Shown: positions 42,830-52,995, counted from the first letter of the stretch. The stretch is 64,000 bases of DNA from Ascarosepion bandense (GCA_037127315.1 JBBBDQ010000227.1:1223501-1287500); one strand, 5' to 3'. Translations and numbers: made by a program. Notes: generated by a model not told the origin, from the sequence alone.

Positions 42830-43462
42830 CGTTTCACCCCGAGCAAGGCATTTCAATGCCACTACTGCGCAGGGGGCTGCATAGAGTGGAGGAAGGATGG
42901 TTAAATAGAAGAAATGTCAAAGGGTGGGTGATAGGCGGGTAAGGATACCGAGAATGGTTAAATATATGAAATGTCAGAGGGTGGGTGATAGGCGGGTAAG
43001 GATACCGAGAATGAGGGTTGGGTAGATGAGAGTGTTCTGAGAATAATTGGAGGTTAGTGTGATAGGAGGTGTTTATTGACCCTACATTTAAACACCTGGA
43101 AATTGTAGCTGTCGGGAAAGCAAACCTGTGGAAGGGAAATCCACAGGTGGGAAGCGCGAGAAAAAAAAGCTGTTGGAGTAGAAATTACGGTTAGATCTTA
43201 TCTGTTTAACAGTAAAAGGGTGGGACCTATTTGCTAATCTAGTATTTTCGTGCAAATTCGTGCTTAGGCAGCACCAGTGATCTAAGTTCATCGGAGCAGA
43301 AGCCATGAAGATACTTGCAGAAGAGGCACAGGGAAGACACATCACGCCGGGGAGAGAGTGGTTGCAGCCGGTTTGCCAAGTCAGTATCAACCACGTTACA
43401 GATTCTCCTTTGTATTTTGTCAAGAAGCTCAAGGAGAGTAGCAGGGGCACCCGACAAGCGTG
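42830..43462 (-). pseudogene. CR1/Jockey-like LINE, C-terminal end of ORF2 and 3' UTR
   Basis: The minus frame 43239-43457 has LDKIQRRICNVVDTDLANR and SLCLFCKYLHGFCSDELRSL. After a frameshift near 43250 it continues TRLANRSHPFTVKQIRSNRN and NSFFF (43088-43240). The 3' UTR contains a tandem duplication of about 57 bases (gtcagagggtgggtgatagg unit, 42914-43012), and the tail is at 42830. Confidence 0.82.
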
Positions 43463-43490
43463 TATCTTGTATGTCATTTAACTGACTGAC
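43453..43490 (+). mobile_element. SINE1 3' tail fragment
   Basis: caagcgtgtatcttgtatgt then cattTaactgactgact. Confidence 0.7.
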
Positions 43491-43604
43491 TGAATATAAT
43501 AATTAGAAACATGATTATGGGTTTTACTGGTCACAAAGTGGGTGATCAGTTTCCTATTGTTATGAAGTAATAAACTGATCCCCCTCTAATTACTACTTAA
43601 TAAT

Positions 43605-43712
43605 AAAATACATATCTTCTACCTCTAGCTATGAGTCAAATAACAGCACAGATTGGATTCTATAGCCTTGACTGCCAACCAGTCTACTGACCGACTGACT
43701 GACTGACTGACT
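43605..43712 (+). mobile_element. SINE1 middle fragment with (TGAC)n
   Basis: Contains cctctagctatgagtcaaat and gccaaccagtctac, then (ctga)n in place of the 3' half. Confidence 0.75.
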
Positions 43713-43857
43713 GAGAGATCATTAGATTAAAAAAAAGGTGCCAAGAATAAAGGCTAACTAAAACAGATCCTTGATTCCGGACACTTTTACTTACTGATTG
43801 ACAATGTCTTCAGCCTTACTTACTACACTACAACAACTGCACATTGGTGAGGCTATA

Positions 43858-44204
43858 TCTAAACTTATTTATAGACGGAACTTTGTGTCTGTGTGTGTGT
43901 GTGTGTGTGTGTGTATGAGTGTGTGTGCGTGTGTATGTGTCCGTTGCCTATAGACTCCGAAACGGCAGAACCGATTTTCTTGAAAATTTACACAGTTGTA
44001 CTATAATCGTCTGCGAGTGTTCTTAGCTAGGTTTTGTGTCGAGGTACCCCCGATTAATATCGAAAATCAATAATCGAAAAAATCGGGTTCTAGAGGGAGT
44101 GGTTGGATTTTAATAAAATTTGATACACTCATAGACAAAGACATAAGAAACGATATTCAGAAGTTTCAAGGTTGCAGTTCTTACAATAGTGCAGAAAATC
44201 GATA

Positions 44205-44248
<44 letters not shown>

Positions 44249-44428
44249 CAAGATGTTTGTATGTGTATCTGTTTATCTGTCTGTAAGTCCTCTATACCAA
44301 TCCACAATTTTTATCCGATTCTCACTAAACTTCACACAAATATTCTTTAGGATGAGTCTGAATTCTAGGACCATGGATTAGTTTTAAAGCTTTCATTACA
44401 TCCGAACAACGCCGGGCTATACTGCTAG
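43858..44428 (+). mobile_element. Helitron, non-autonomous, ends proved by an empty site
   Basis: 5' TCTAAACTTATTTATAGACG, 3' hairpin cgaacaacgccgggc then tatactgCTAG. The flanks ggtgaggctata and taacccataattcg join without gap or duplication in the paralogous sequence at 40470-40500, so insertion was between A and T as known for Helitrons. The middle is shorter than in the 29483 copy and holds (GT)n (43888-43935) and (TA)n (44203-44246). Confidence 0.93.
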
Positions 44429-44711
44429 TAACCCATAATTCGAAGTTTTGAATTCAGAGTTGCCCTTCTCTGAGAGTTTGTCTCCCAAAGGCTATAGGAA
44501 CCAGTCTTTCCTGCTTTTACAATGGTATTTTCATCTCACTGAATGTAACAAACTCGACCTTCACTCGAACTCAGCTCTTCAATTCCTCAATCCGAACCAC
44601 TCTCTTCGAGTGTAAGTAAAAAATTAAGAGCACTTTCGGCATAACATATCTTTATCTGATTTCTGTTCATGCGTGTTTCGTAGTTGGTAGTATTGTGGTT
44701 ACATGATCTCG

Positions 44712-44742
44712 CCAGTTTTTTTTTTTTTTTTTTTTTTTTTTA
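44712..44742. repeat. Poly(T) run
   Basis: About 30 T in a row next to mariner-like sequence. Confidence 0.97.
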
Positions 44743-44773
44743 CTGCTGTGACTGTATAAATCTGGCCGCTAGC

Positions 44774-45076
44774 CTAGCAGCGTACAAGAAGGAGGACCAG
44801 CTCATTGGTCCAAATCAGCAGAGAATTTGCTACCTCATCGATAATAAATCGCCTATTTGCCATTGCCATATCTCGAGTTCGTTGGATCTTCTCTTCAGTG
44901 GGGTATGTTGACAGCTGCCCTGCTCTATCGCACGTCACGAGTATTCGGCCACTTTTAAACTTCTCAATCCACTCATACACATTTATACGTGGCATTGCAC
45001 TGTCGCCGTATTTTGTTAAAAGGCTCTGCTGAATTTTAACCCATGACACACCTTCCGACCAGAAAAATAGAATCAT
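44774..45076 (-). pseudogene. Mariner-like transposase, N-terminal DNA-binding region
   Basis: The minus frame has EGVSWVKIQQSLLTKYGDSA, INVYEWIEKFKSGRILVTCD, then TYPTEEKIQRTRDMAMANRR and FIIDEVANSL. This is the double helix-turn-helix region of mariner-type (SETMAR-like) transposases that binds the terminal repeats. The protein stops within the linker; the catalytic domain is missing. The left border is the poly(T) at 44712-44742, which suggests the fragment may have been moved as a poly(A)-tailed copy or cut by another insertion. Confidence 0.75.
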
Positions 45077-45600
45077 CCGGCTAGCGAAGCATACATGTTT
45101 ACATTGTAATAGCAGCTAGAAAAAAAAAATAAATTGCGCGATTAAACTCAAACGTCGATCCCGTGACCAAAATAGTATTAACTATAAAGTACACACCAGC
45201 AGAAAGCTGTGTGACAAACGTAGACATAAGTTTTAATTCCAATGCTTCGAATGAGATCAAGACAGATATCAACACGACGTCAGTCCCGGCTGCTGTCAAC
45301 CCATGCTGTACGTTCTTCGTCAACGCCTCGGTTACTTACCTAATCATATTGGTACAGAGAGAAACTAATATGAATCCGTTCTTCAAAACCTTATTGGCCG
45401 GAATCTTTTTGATGAGTCCTTAATGGTTGCTCTACTTTAATTTGTCTGGATTTTCTGTGATTAATTATTTTCAGTTTTTCATATTTTCTCTTTCACTCGA
45501 ATTATTGATGTTTTTTTTTTGTATGATATTTTAGGTATTTTTACTTATATTACATATTACAATATTATAGTGGCATGATTACCACAAATACTATGAATCT
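45077..45600. other. Unrecognised; overlapping open frames on both strands
   Basis: 45163-45423 (plus) and 45099-45323 (minus) are open through the same DNA. The region is less AT-rich and may be an old transposon part, but I cannot name a family. Confidence 0.4.
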
Positions 45601-45618
45601 CCGACGCTTTTCTCTCTC

Positions 45619-45619
<1 letters not shown>

Positions 45620-45673
<54 letters not shown>

Positions 45674-45850
45674 TATCGAGGCAGCAAGTAATTTTCTAAA
45701 CATATACTGTTAAATATAAGAGACAATGAATGTCTATAATGTTTAATCATGCGCCGTTCTAAACATCGTATTTTGGCTTTAATTTCAGGTGAAAATAAAG
45801 ATAAAAATTCTCCAACATTTGGATAATTTTATATTAAGATGGTTCCAGGC
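45620..45850. mobile_element. (TA)n-flanked element (family C), module lost
   Basis: (TA)n at 45622-45670 followed by gtgtatcgaggcagcaagta and ~170 bases that match 56577-56740 closely. The hammerhead-like module present in that copy is not found here; similarity ends at ttggataattttatat. Confidence 0.7.
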
Positions 45851-46249
45851 TTGTAGTAGCGATCCTGCCTTGCTTAGGGTTAAATAATTCAATAAAATTT
45901 TTCAAAAAGTTGACTGAGTCCTGTGATAAGAAATATCTTTATCTTGTATATTACGCTAGATCTTGACAACGAGGAACACGTCTATATAAAAACATAATCT
46001 TCTATTTTAATTCTCCGTCGGTGACAGTTGTGCAAAGCAGTAGAGCAGTCACGAGAATTTCGCACAGGAAGGAACTATCGGGAGTCAAAAACCCGCGAGG
46101 ATTCTCTGTTTCTTCAGTCAAAAATTTTAAAGTTTATTTTGTCTTATTTTTATGTATCATAATGTCAACATGTCAACAAATGTAAACATACAATGTTATG
46201 GAAAATCCCGAACATTAACGAAATGGTTTTAACAACTGACATATTGAAA

Positions 46250-46325
46250 TTATTTGTTTGAAAATTATTGTTAATCGATTCTCGTATTTGAGTAGGTATT
46301 CTGTTTTTAATCAAACAGAATATTT
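46250..46325 (-). mobile_element. tRNA-Leu-like SINE, tail fragment
   Basis: ttgtttgaaaattattgtta ... taatcaaacagaatattta, inverted relative to the copy that follows. Confidence 0.75.
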
Positions 46326-46443
46326 ATATAATTCGTGGTCGAATGGTCGAAGATGCACCAGATAAATTAGTGGCTTCGTAAATTTGAATAGACAATCGCT
46401 CTTATCCTCTGTGTTTCCTTGGCCTAACTCTTATATGTACTCC

Positions 46444-46512
<69 letters not shown>

Positions 46513-46690
46513 TATGTTGATAGGGTTGCAGAATCGAATCCTGCCTAATGACGCACATTTTCGTTCAAAATTTATCGTCAATAATCTGGCTGGTACAAAT
46601 AAATATACTGTTTGATTAGAAACAGAATATCTACTCACATACGAGTATCGATTAAAAATAATGTTCAACAAATAATTTCAGATTGTCTTA
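46326..46690 (+). mobile_element. tRNA-Leu-like SINE, split by a microsatellite
   Basis: Head: cgtggtcgaatggtcgaaga (box A region), caccagataaattagtggct. It is then interrupted at about 46386-46516 by unrelated sequence and (TC)n(AC)n, and resumes with tatgttgatagggttgcaga and box B gaatcgaatcctgcc. The body and tail follow as in 5037-5257 (complement). The interruption falls in the long variable arm of the tRNA-like head. Confidence 0.75.
46447..46512. repeat. (TC)n(AC)n microsatellite
   Basis: Lies inside the tRNA-like head of the SINE above. Confidence 0.95.
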
Positions 46691-46734
46691 TTTATATTTA
46701 TGTCACCCATCTCTTTCGGTTTGTCGGTTTGTTG

Positions 46735-46970
46735 TCTTCATCTACGGCCGGATATATTTGTTAACCACTCTTGTCCTTTGATGATGTTTATCTATGGTCG
46801 AATGTATCTGTCAACAACATCCTTTTTTCGACCATCGCCTTTCGAACTGGTTGTGGATTGTGTTTTTATTGCATTTTGTTGACATGATCTACGGCTTGAT
46901 ATATATGTCAGCCACTCTTGTCCTTCATTAACCTTAACTGCGGCCGGATATACCCGTCAATTACCTCTAC
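46735..46970 (+). repeat. Diverged ~49-bp minisatellite
   Basis: tctacggccggatatatttg (46741), tctatggtcgaatgtatctg (46791), tctacggcttgatatatatg (46889) and ctgcggccggatatacccgt (46937) each begin a unit of roughly 49 bases (one 97-base gap equals two units). Units share a phrase cactcttgtcctt. Confidence 0.75.
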
Positions 46971-47081
46971 CGCTCAAAGTAATATATTACAATCTTACAC
47001 TATTTTTATGTATATTGAGTGAACACATTTGTTATCCGTATGCAGACGGTTTCTGACCAGTACAGGTTCGAGGTGATTTTA

Positions 47082-47392
47082 ATCAGTCAGTTAAGTGCCA
47101 TACGTGATACACGCTTAGCCGATCATGCCTCGAAAGAGACATGACTGACTGGGCAGAAGATTATCCCGCAGTAGGCTGCCATTTCGTTCTGAGGTAGACT
47201 GGTTGTCATATAAGGCTAAAGAACCGAATCTGTCCTGTTATTTAACCCATAACAGGAGAAAAGAAAGGGATTAATATCTTTCCCAAGGGTATTTGCGCGT
47301 AAGTGAATGCAAGGAATTCAACTGGAATTCGAACTAAGCTCCCCGATTTCTCGTTCCAAGCCAATATCCTTTGCACCACAACGTACATCCAA
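47082..47392 (-). mobile_element. SINE1 copy, full length
   Basis: 3' end at 47082 (gtcagttaagtgccatacgt), head at 47392 (ggatgtacgttgtggtgcaa). Its head directly abuts a hammerhead SINE fragment. Confidence 0.92.
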
Positions 47393-47465
47393 CAATCCTA
47401 TTTCGCCATATCACAACTCATCAGTGTGGCTAGACATCCACTTGCTTCTGGCCGGGATCGAAACT
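47393..47465 (-). mobile_element. Hammerhead SINE fragment joined to SINE1
   Basis: Minus strand: box B gagtttcgatcccggcc, linker agaagcaagtggatgtctag, CCACA, core CTGATGA (47418-47424 complement), GTTGTGATATGGC, GAAA, then TAGGATTGT and a shortened stem I arm TGG. Stem II is weakened (GTTGT/ATGGC). Belongs to the same subtype as the 2.2 kb copy (CCACA stem I). Confidence 0.75.
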
Positions 47466-47989
47466 CGACCAAATGGCTTATTCTAATACCATACTCGTAT
47501 AGGTGTATTCTAATATCCTTCCCAAATATAGATATTTTTATTTTTCTTAGTTTCTTTTATGCTTTTTCGTTGCTCAAATATGTCTGTTATATTCCCCGTG
47601 TTCATTGGTTCAACTGGATCACTAATGATTTAAATCACTTCTTTCTATCTGAAATGATTCTTCCGCATCGACTGTCAGTTTACAGATTAGTATTTTATGA
47701 CAGTCTAGTATTTTTTCGTTCCTATTTTCTTTAAGAACTCTCAGTTGTTTACATGCTCTTTTCTTGATATACTAGTGTTCATCGGTAGAATAACATATTT
47801 GTTGCTTCTAGTTCATTTTTCCCACAAGGTGGCACCGTGCCTTGAGAGAATATTGGGTCTCAAACTCACAATCGATCCTAAGTGAAATTGTTATGTATGA
47901 TTCATCGCTGAAGATGCGGGTAAAAGGATCAGCTTCCTGTAAAGCTTCAGTAAGTAACTCTATACTCTAGATTTATAAGAAGCAGCTTT

Positions 47990-48106
47990 TGTCGAACATG
48001 AAATATTGTCATGTTTGGGTGGGAGCCTCCCAGTTCTCACTTTCCAGTCTTGAAAGAGCTCAAAATCGTCTCCGAGATATTAGGGAAAATTATTTTCCAC
48101 CTTCCA

Positions 48107-48160
<54 letters not shown>

Positions 48161-48610
48161 TACACGCACGCATGCACACACACACACACTCACACACATA
48201 CACGCACGCATGCACACACACACACACACACACACACAGAGAGGTGGGATGTGGTGAGTCTTTCACCGTTCAACTGCTATTTCCATAGGAGGTGGACGGA
48301 CGGACTACATTCCTTGTTTTACGCTTAGGATTCGCAGTGCCACTTACATTGTAGCGAATCATCCACATTTCTTCCGTATTTCATCGGTGAGAAAAACGTT
48401 CCACGTTCCACTCAATCAGTTTCTTCCCGCGAACCACTGTTCTGGGGAACCGACTCTCAAGAGGATGTTTCCCTGATCACTATATTCTTAACCTGTTCAA
48501 GTCTAGTCAACCATTATCTTCTCCTGTTAGCCATATAAACTACTTCTCAACGTAACCTTGTACTACCAATGACTCCCTGGGCTTTGGCAGGGTGAATCTT
48601 ACCGTAAAAA
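47990..48610 (+). pseudogene. CR1-like LINE (third subfamily), interrupted by microsatellite
   Basis: 47995-48105 encodes KYCHVWVGASQFSLSSLERA then QNRLRDI; 48240-48600 resumes with the later part of the same domain (TDGLHSLF near 48300; FFPRTTVLWNRLSRGCFP near 48420-48470; a LFKSSVNHYLL-like end near 48490-48540). Between them (48113-48240) is a (TC)n(AC)n array. The 3' end is ggcagggtgaatcttaccgt followed by a poly(A) run. Confidence 0.75.
48113..48240. repeat. (TC)n(AC)n microsatellite with internal duplication
   Basis: CT then CA array; the block acacacatacacgcacgcat occurs twice (about 48154 and 48193). Confidence 0.95.
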
Positions 48611-48664
48611 AAAACTCTTGTAAGATGACTCATTATTAAGTGTCATTGGACAGATTAAAAATTA

Positions 48665-48735
48665 ATTTTTTTTATAATCATTTCACCCTAAATCAGGCAG
48701 AACTGCCATTGGTGAACAGAGTGTTTCAATGTAAA
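48665..48735 (-). mobile_element. CR1-like LINE 3' tail fragment
   Basis: Only the last ~60 bases (ttcaccctaaatcaggcaga, read as complement) are present, flanked by A-runs. Confidence 0.6.
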
Positions 48736-49204
48736 AAAAAAAACAAGGTACAGTGAGTGTTGTCGAAATAAGAGAAGGATGGGAGAAAAGAAACTATTAT
48801 AATAGAAGAGATTTCCGTTACGTTTATAGCTTTTCGGCATTCTTTGCAATTTTTGTAAGAAGATCTTCTTCTGTTATTGTACCTGGGTTTCTCTGTTACA
48901 TTAACCGTGTCATCAGTTACTATATTAGCCATGAATTTAAAATTCTGGGGTTTCTTTTGAAAAACCATTCGCAGATTAGAGAGGAAGATAAAAAAAATTA
49001 ATCGACACAAATATCTGTACTCTTTAATAACAGCTTTCAAGGAAGAACTGTTAATTTAATTCTCCTGAGTGTACATCTATGCACTAGCTTGTTATCACCA
49101 AAAAGTCTTCATTTTCACCTTTTTTTCTTTTCATCCTCCTTCCGCTTCTACTATTACTACTAGTAATAATAATACCATTTCTTTTTCTTCTTCTTCTTGT
49201 TCTA
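48736..49204. other. No recognised gene; trinucleotide-rich end
   Basis: 49150-49200 is (TTC/CTA)-rich. Nothing else recognised. Confidence 0.5.
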
Positions 49205-49560
49205 CTTCTCAGTTAGGTTGACCAGATGTGAAACGGTGATGTGGTCGCAGAGATTATTTGACAGCCATGACTGTGCCTGCTGTGTGGCATGATACAGAGT
49301 CCTGTTGCCAGACCTTGAGTCTTCCAGTAGCCAGTCTCTTGAAATAGGGTTGCACTACCTCCTCAAGACACTTGACATAGACCTCCGTCTTGAAGATGAA
49401 TGGAGGCATAACATTACCATCACTAGGGATTACTCTAAACACCATGATGTTGACTGGATATATCAGCCAACTCTTTTCGAATCCTCTGTACTGTCCTCAG
49501 ATTGACACCCAAACAATCTGAAATGTTTGTATTGGGGTTTGCGGCATGAATCATACCGTT
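49205..49560 (-). pseudogene. Tc1/mariner-superfamily transposase, catalytic-core fragment
   Basis: The minus frame 49254-49445 reads MVFRVIPSDGNVMPPFIFK, YVKCLEEVVQPYFKRL and VWQQDSVSCHTAG. The last block is the second catalytic aspartate motif of DDE/D transposases (WQQD...HTA). 49446-49560 continues upstream in broken frames and 49205-49253 downstream. The third catalytic acid and both ends of the element are missing. Same family as 2400-3240, 55932-56298 and 62485-63048. Confidence 0.78.
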
Positions 49561-50010
49561 TCTGCTCCATCTACTGTTCCCACACCTTCTCTTCTTCACC
49601 GCTTTCTCTTCTTGCTTCCTTTATTTCTCATCCTCCTCCTGTGTCATCTACTCTCCCTGCTTCTTCTTTTACTTTTTCTTCTTATCTTTCTTCTTCCCCA
49701 TCTGTAACTCCCCTTCTTCTTCTTCCTTATATTTCTTCATCTTCTTCTACTACTAATAAAAATAATTCTTTCTTGTCTTGTTCTTCTATATTTTCTCATC
49801 CCCCTTCTGCTTCTTCTACTCCTCCCCAATTTTCTTCTTCTTCTTCTTCACCTCTTTCACCTCCTGTCTCTTCAACTTTTCATCTTCTTCCTGTCCCAAC
49901 TACTCTTCATTATTCTTCTTTCTGCTCAATCACCGACCCACCTCTGTTTTTCTTCCTCATCCTTCTTATTATTCTCCTCCCCATTTTCTACTTTCTTCCT
50001 GAGTATTAAT
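49561..50010. repeat. CTT/TCC-rich polypyrimidine tract
   Basis: About 450 bases of (CTT)n-like sequence. Long Ser-rich open frames through it are compositional artefacts. Confidence 0.9.
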
Positions 50011-50435
50011 CATGTATATGTCTTATTTTTTTGTAAGGGACAGGAAATTGTGGGGGGCTATGTTATCACACGTCCTGAAGGAAAATTGCACATTAAAAAG
50101 TCCCGTTTTTATTCACAAAACCTGTGTGAGAAACTGATTTCGAGGATTGTTTCCCTTCTGAATTATTTTAATTTTCCGAGGTTTTCCAGAGAGAAACAAT
50201 AACCAGAAAAAGAAAGATACAAATTCCTTGGCAAAAAAATATGAATCCATACAGGAAAAAAAAGACAAAAAACGCTTTTGTTGTAGAATGAGTTGAAATT
50301 CACACACAGGTACCCAAATGTCCACATCGCAGTGAGAATCGATCTCTCCATGACGATATCGATTTCAGCTAGTTTTTCGAAGAGGAAAACAATAAGAGAA
50401 ATATTACTTGAAACAACAAACAACCAGTATGCACT

Positions 50436-50850
50436 CTCTCACTCTCTCTCTCTCTCACACACACACTCCCTCTTTCACTCTCTCTCAATCTCTCTCACTC
50501 ACTCTTTCTTTTTCTTAATAACTCCCTCTCACTCTCTCATTATCACTCTCACTCACTCTCTCATTATTGCACCTTCACTCACTCTCTCATTATCACTCAC
50601 CCACTCTCACTTACACTCTCATTATCATTCTCTCACTCACTGTCTCATTATCACTTTCTCACTTTCTCACTCACTCACTATCTCATTATCATTCTCTCAC
50701 TCTCACTCACTCACTCATTCACTATCACTCTCCAACTTAGTCTCACTTACACTTTCATCATTCTCTCACTCACTGTCACAATATTACTCTCTCACACTTT
50801 CATAATAACTCTCACTACTTCTCTCTCTTTTTCTATCTGTCTCTCTCGCA
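50436..50850. repeat. CT-rich minisatellite (ctctctcactcactctctca)
   Basis: Irregular repetition of tctcattatcactctcactc-like units of about 30-50 bases over 400 bases. The Ser/Leu/His-rich frame here is not a gene. Confidence 0.9.
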
Positions 50851-50879
50851 TATGTAATTGAAATAGCAATATAAGTTTA

Positions 50880-51529
50880 CTGAGCTTCGCCGAGTTCATT
50901 TCCGCATTTGCAAATAAGAAAAAAATTATACAAAATTCCAGCTTAATAATAGTAGCTCTCAATACATATTGTTTTTTCATATCCCTATGTAACCTTTCAT
51001 GCGCATGGTTGTAAAATATGGTGCAATGGATGTTGGCTCGGAATGAGAAATTGGAGAGCAGAGTTCTAATTTCAGTAAAATTCGTTTCATTCACTTCACT
51101 TAAATTTGTTACCCATATTTACTTTATTTTTTTTAACTTTACAATACTCTGAGAAATGCAAACTGTTTCAAACCTTCTTTCTTCACTAGGTATCTGTGAA
51201 GTTTCAACAAACTTTATTCGGATTATAAGTACTAGTTTTATCGTAGGTCCACATTTTCTTTAAAAACTTCCTCGTTAGTCGTATAGTATTTTTAAGATCT
51301 GTCGGTAAAAGAATATTTGTTACTTCAACACTCTTTTTCATCTGTGAGGCGACTGTACAGTATTCACAGGTCGATAGATATATCATATACTTTCAGTAAA
51401 GTAAGCATTCACGTTAAAAAGATATAGAAGTGTGGCCCTTCAAGATCGCAATAATTTCACCATTTGATAATCAGTTAAAAAATTCATTAAAAAATGTCAA
51501 ATTTTCAACTTAAGAAGAAACCCAGTATG
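50880..51529. other. Little recognised; SINE1 head at 51012-51105
   Basis: The only recognised piece is a SINE1 head fragment (ggtgcaatggatgttggctc, gcagagttctaatttc) at 51012-51105. Confidence 0.6.
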
Positions 51530-51735
51530 CTAAACCCTATCAGTTGCTCGATCACCGAAGTTAAGCAACGTTGAGCCTGGTCAGTACTTAGATGGGTGAT
51601 CGCTTGGGAATACCAGGTGCTGTAAGCGTTTAGTGAATTTTGAAAGAAAAAGGTATTACCAGCAATAAATAAATAAAACTTTAGTTGGCATTAAATGACC
51701 CGCCGAGGATGATATGCCATAAAAACAAAACAAAC
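51530..51735 (+). mobile_element. 5S rRNA-derived SINE
   Basis: 51540-51629 matches 5S rRNA closely from ctcgatcaccgaagttaagc through gtcagtacttagatgggtga to taccaggtgctgtaag, covering the internal pol III promoter (box A, intermediate element, box C); the 5' ~35 bases are degraded. A body follows (51630-51696), and then the tail gacccgccgaggatgatatg with (CAAA)n-like end. A 5S head plus unrelated body and A-rich tail is the SINE3 architecture. A tail fragment of the same family is at 30808-30855. Confidence 0.75.
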
Positions 51736-51796
51736 AAACAACCAATTGTCAGATGCTTTCGAAGTTTCCAGAACAACAGCCCAAGCTTGACCCTTT

Positions 51797-52007
51797 TGAC
51801 GCGCAAATACCCTTGGGAAAGGTATTAATCCTTCTCTTCCCACCAACTATGGGATAAATAACAGGACGGGTTGGATTCTATAGCCTTTGGTGGCAACCAG
51901 TCTACCGTAGAAATTAATGGCAACTTACTGCGGGATAATCTTCTGGAATGAGACATGATCGTCCAAGTGTGTATCACGTATGGTACTTAACTGATTGACT
52001 GACTGGC
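51797..52007 (+). mobile_element. SINE1 copy, head missing
   Basis: Starts at gacgcgcaaatacccttggg and ends tatggtacttaactgattga. Confidence 0.88.
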
Positions 52008-52560
52008 TATGATGATTACGTAAGTATTCATAGTTGTGATAAAAAATGATCTGAAACAAACAAAAGACAACATCTACCAAATGTTACAATAAATATTACT
52101 GAAGATAAACCTTCTGTACTAGAAAGTACGCTTTGCAGTTGAAAAATAAAGGTGATGGCACCAAATCTGAATCGATAATAAAAGTTAAGATATGCAATTA
52201 GTAAATGCCAAATACTTCCAATAAAACAATCTATAGTTCAGCTATAACACCTTTTAGAGAAGAAATAAAATGATGGAACACATACCAGGCCGCGATCGAG
52301 TTAGTTTCACCCAATACCGCGAATTGCTACAAAACCAAAACATCAACCTTAAAACTCGAAGCATATCCATAGATACCAGGGAACCTTGACGTGTTGTAAC
52401 GACTAACATGATTGTCTCCTTAGAATCATTATAATTGGATAGCGAGTTCGACGATGACTGAGTGCGCCATACTTTCGGCCTTATGCTACATCTAAGCTGC
52501 GATTGGAAAATCCTCATATTCTTAAAATAGCGTCGTCAGATCGAGACTTTGATATCAGTA
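52008..52560. other. No recognised gene or repeat
   Basis: Open frame 52254-52517 (minus) has no known motif. 52500-52560 (ttcttaaaatagcgtcgtca gatcgagacttt) resembles 11408-11442 (ttcttaaataacctcgtcaa atcgagactttc), so an unknown repeat is shared. Confidence 0.5.
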
Positions 52561-52566
52561 ACTATC

Positions 52567-52987
52567 TACAGGGTGATTGAAAAGTAACTCCCTATTTTAT
52601 GTATTAGGAGTCCTGAAATAGAGTGTGTTCATAAAATTCGTGTGCACTTTAAAATTTATAACTTTATTTGTATTCGCTATAGAAATAATTTGTAAAAATG
52701 ATTAGAAAGAAGTAAATCTACATTTTTTAAGGTTTAACTGAAATTTTATTTAAGTTTCCACATGTCCTCCATCATTAGCAATACAAAGCGTAATACGATT
52801 TTGCAGTTCACGGAAAATATTTGCCAACTGATTTACAGTAATTCCTGAAATCACATTAGTATCAATAACTATAATTAATATTAGGTACATTAAACTTTCT
52901 GACATTTTCTACAGATTATTTCTATCACAAATACAAAAAAAAGTTATAAATTTTTAAAAGTGCACATGAACTTTATGGACATCATGT
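52567..52987 (-). mobile_element. MITE-like element with transposase C-terminus relic
   Basis: Inverted terminal segments: gttcataaaattcgtgtgca (about 52626) faces gtgcacatgaactttatgga (about 52962 on), each followed inward by aaatttataactt. The outermost left part is tacagggtgattgaaaagta. In the middle on the minus strand a short coding relic FRELQNRITLCIANDGGHVE is the C-terminal end of an IS630/Tc1-type transposase. About 420 bases, so internally deleted. Confidence 0.6.
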
Positions 52988-52995
52988 ATAACCCT

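Noticed and set aside
49527..50009. 160-residue Ser-rich open frame
   Set aside because: Translation of a CTT/TCC-rich tract; no start context or motif supports it.
50293..50805. 170-residue open frame rich in Ser, Leu, His
   Set aside because: It runs through a CT-rich minisatellite; composition alone explains it.
51540..51629. Functional 5S rRNA gene
   Set aside because: The 5' third is degraded and a SINE-like body with A-rich tail follows; no terminator run directly at the 3' end.
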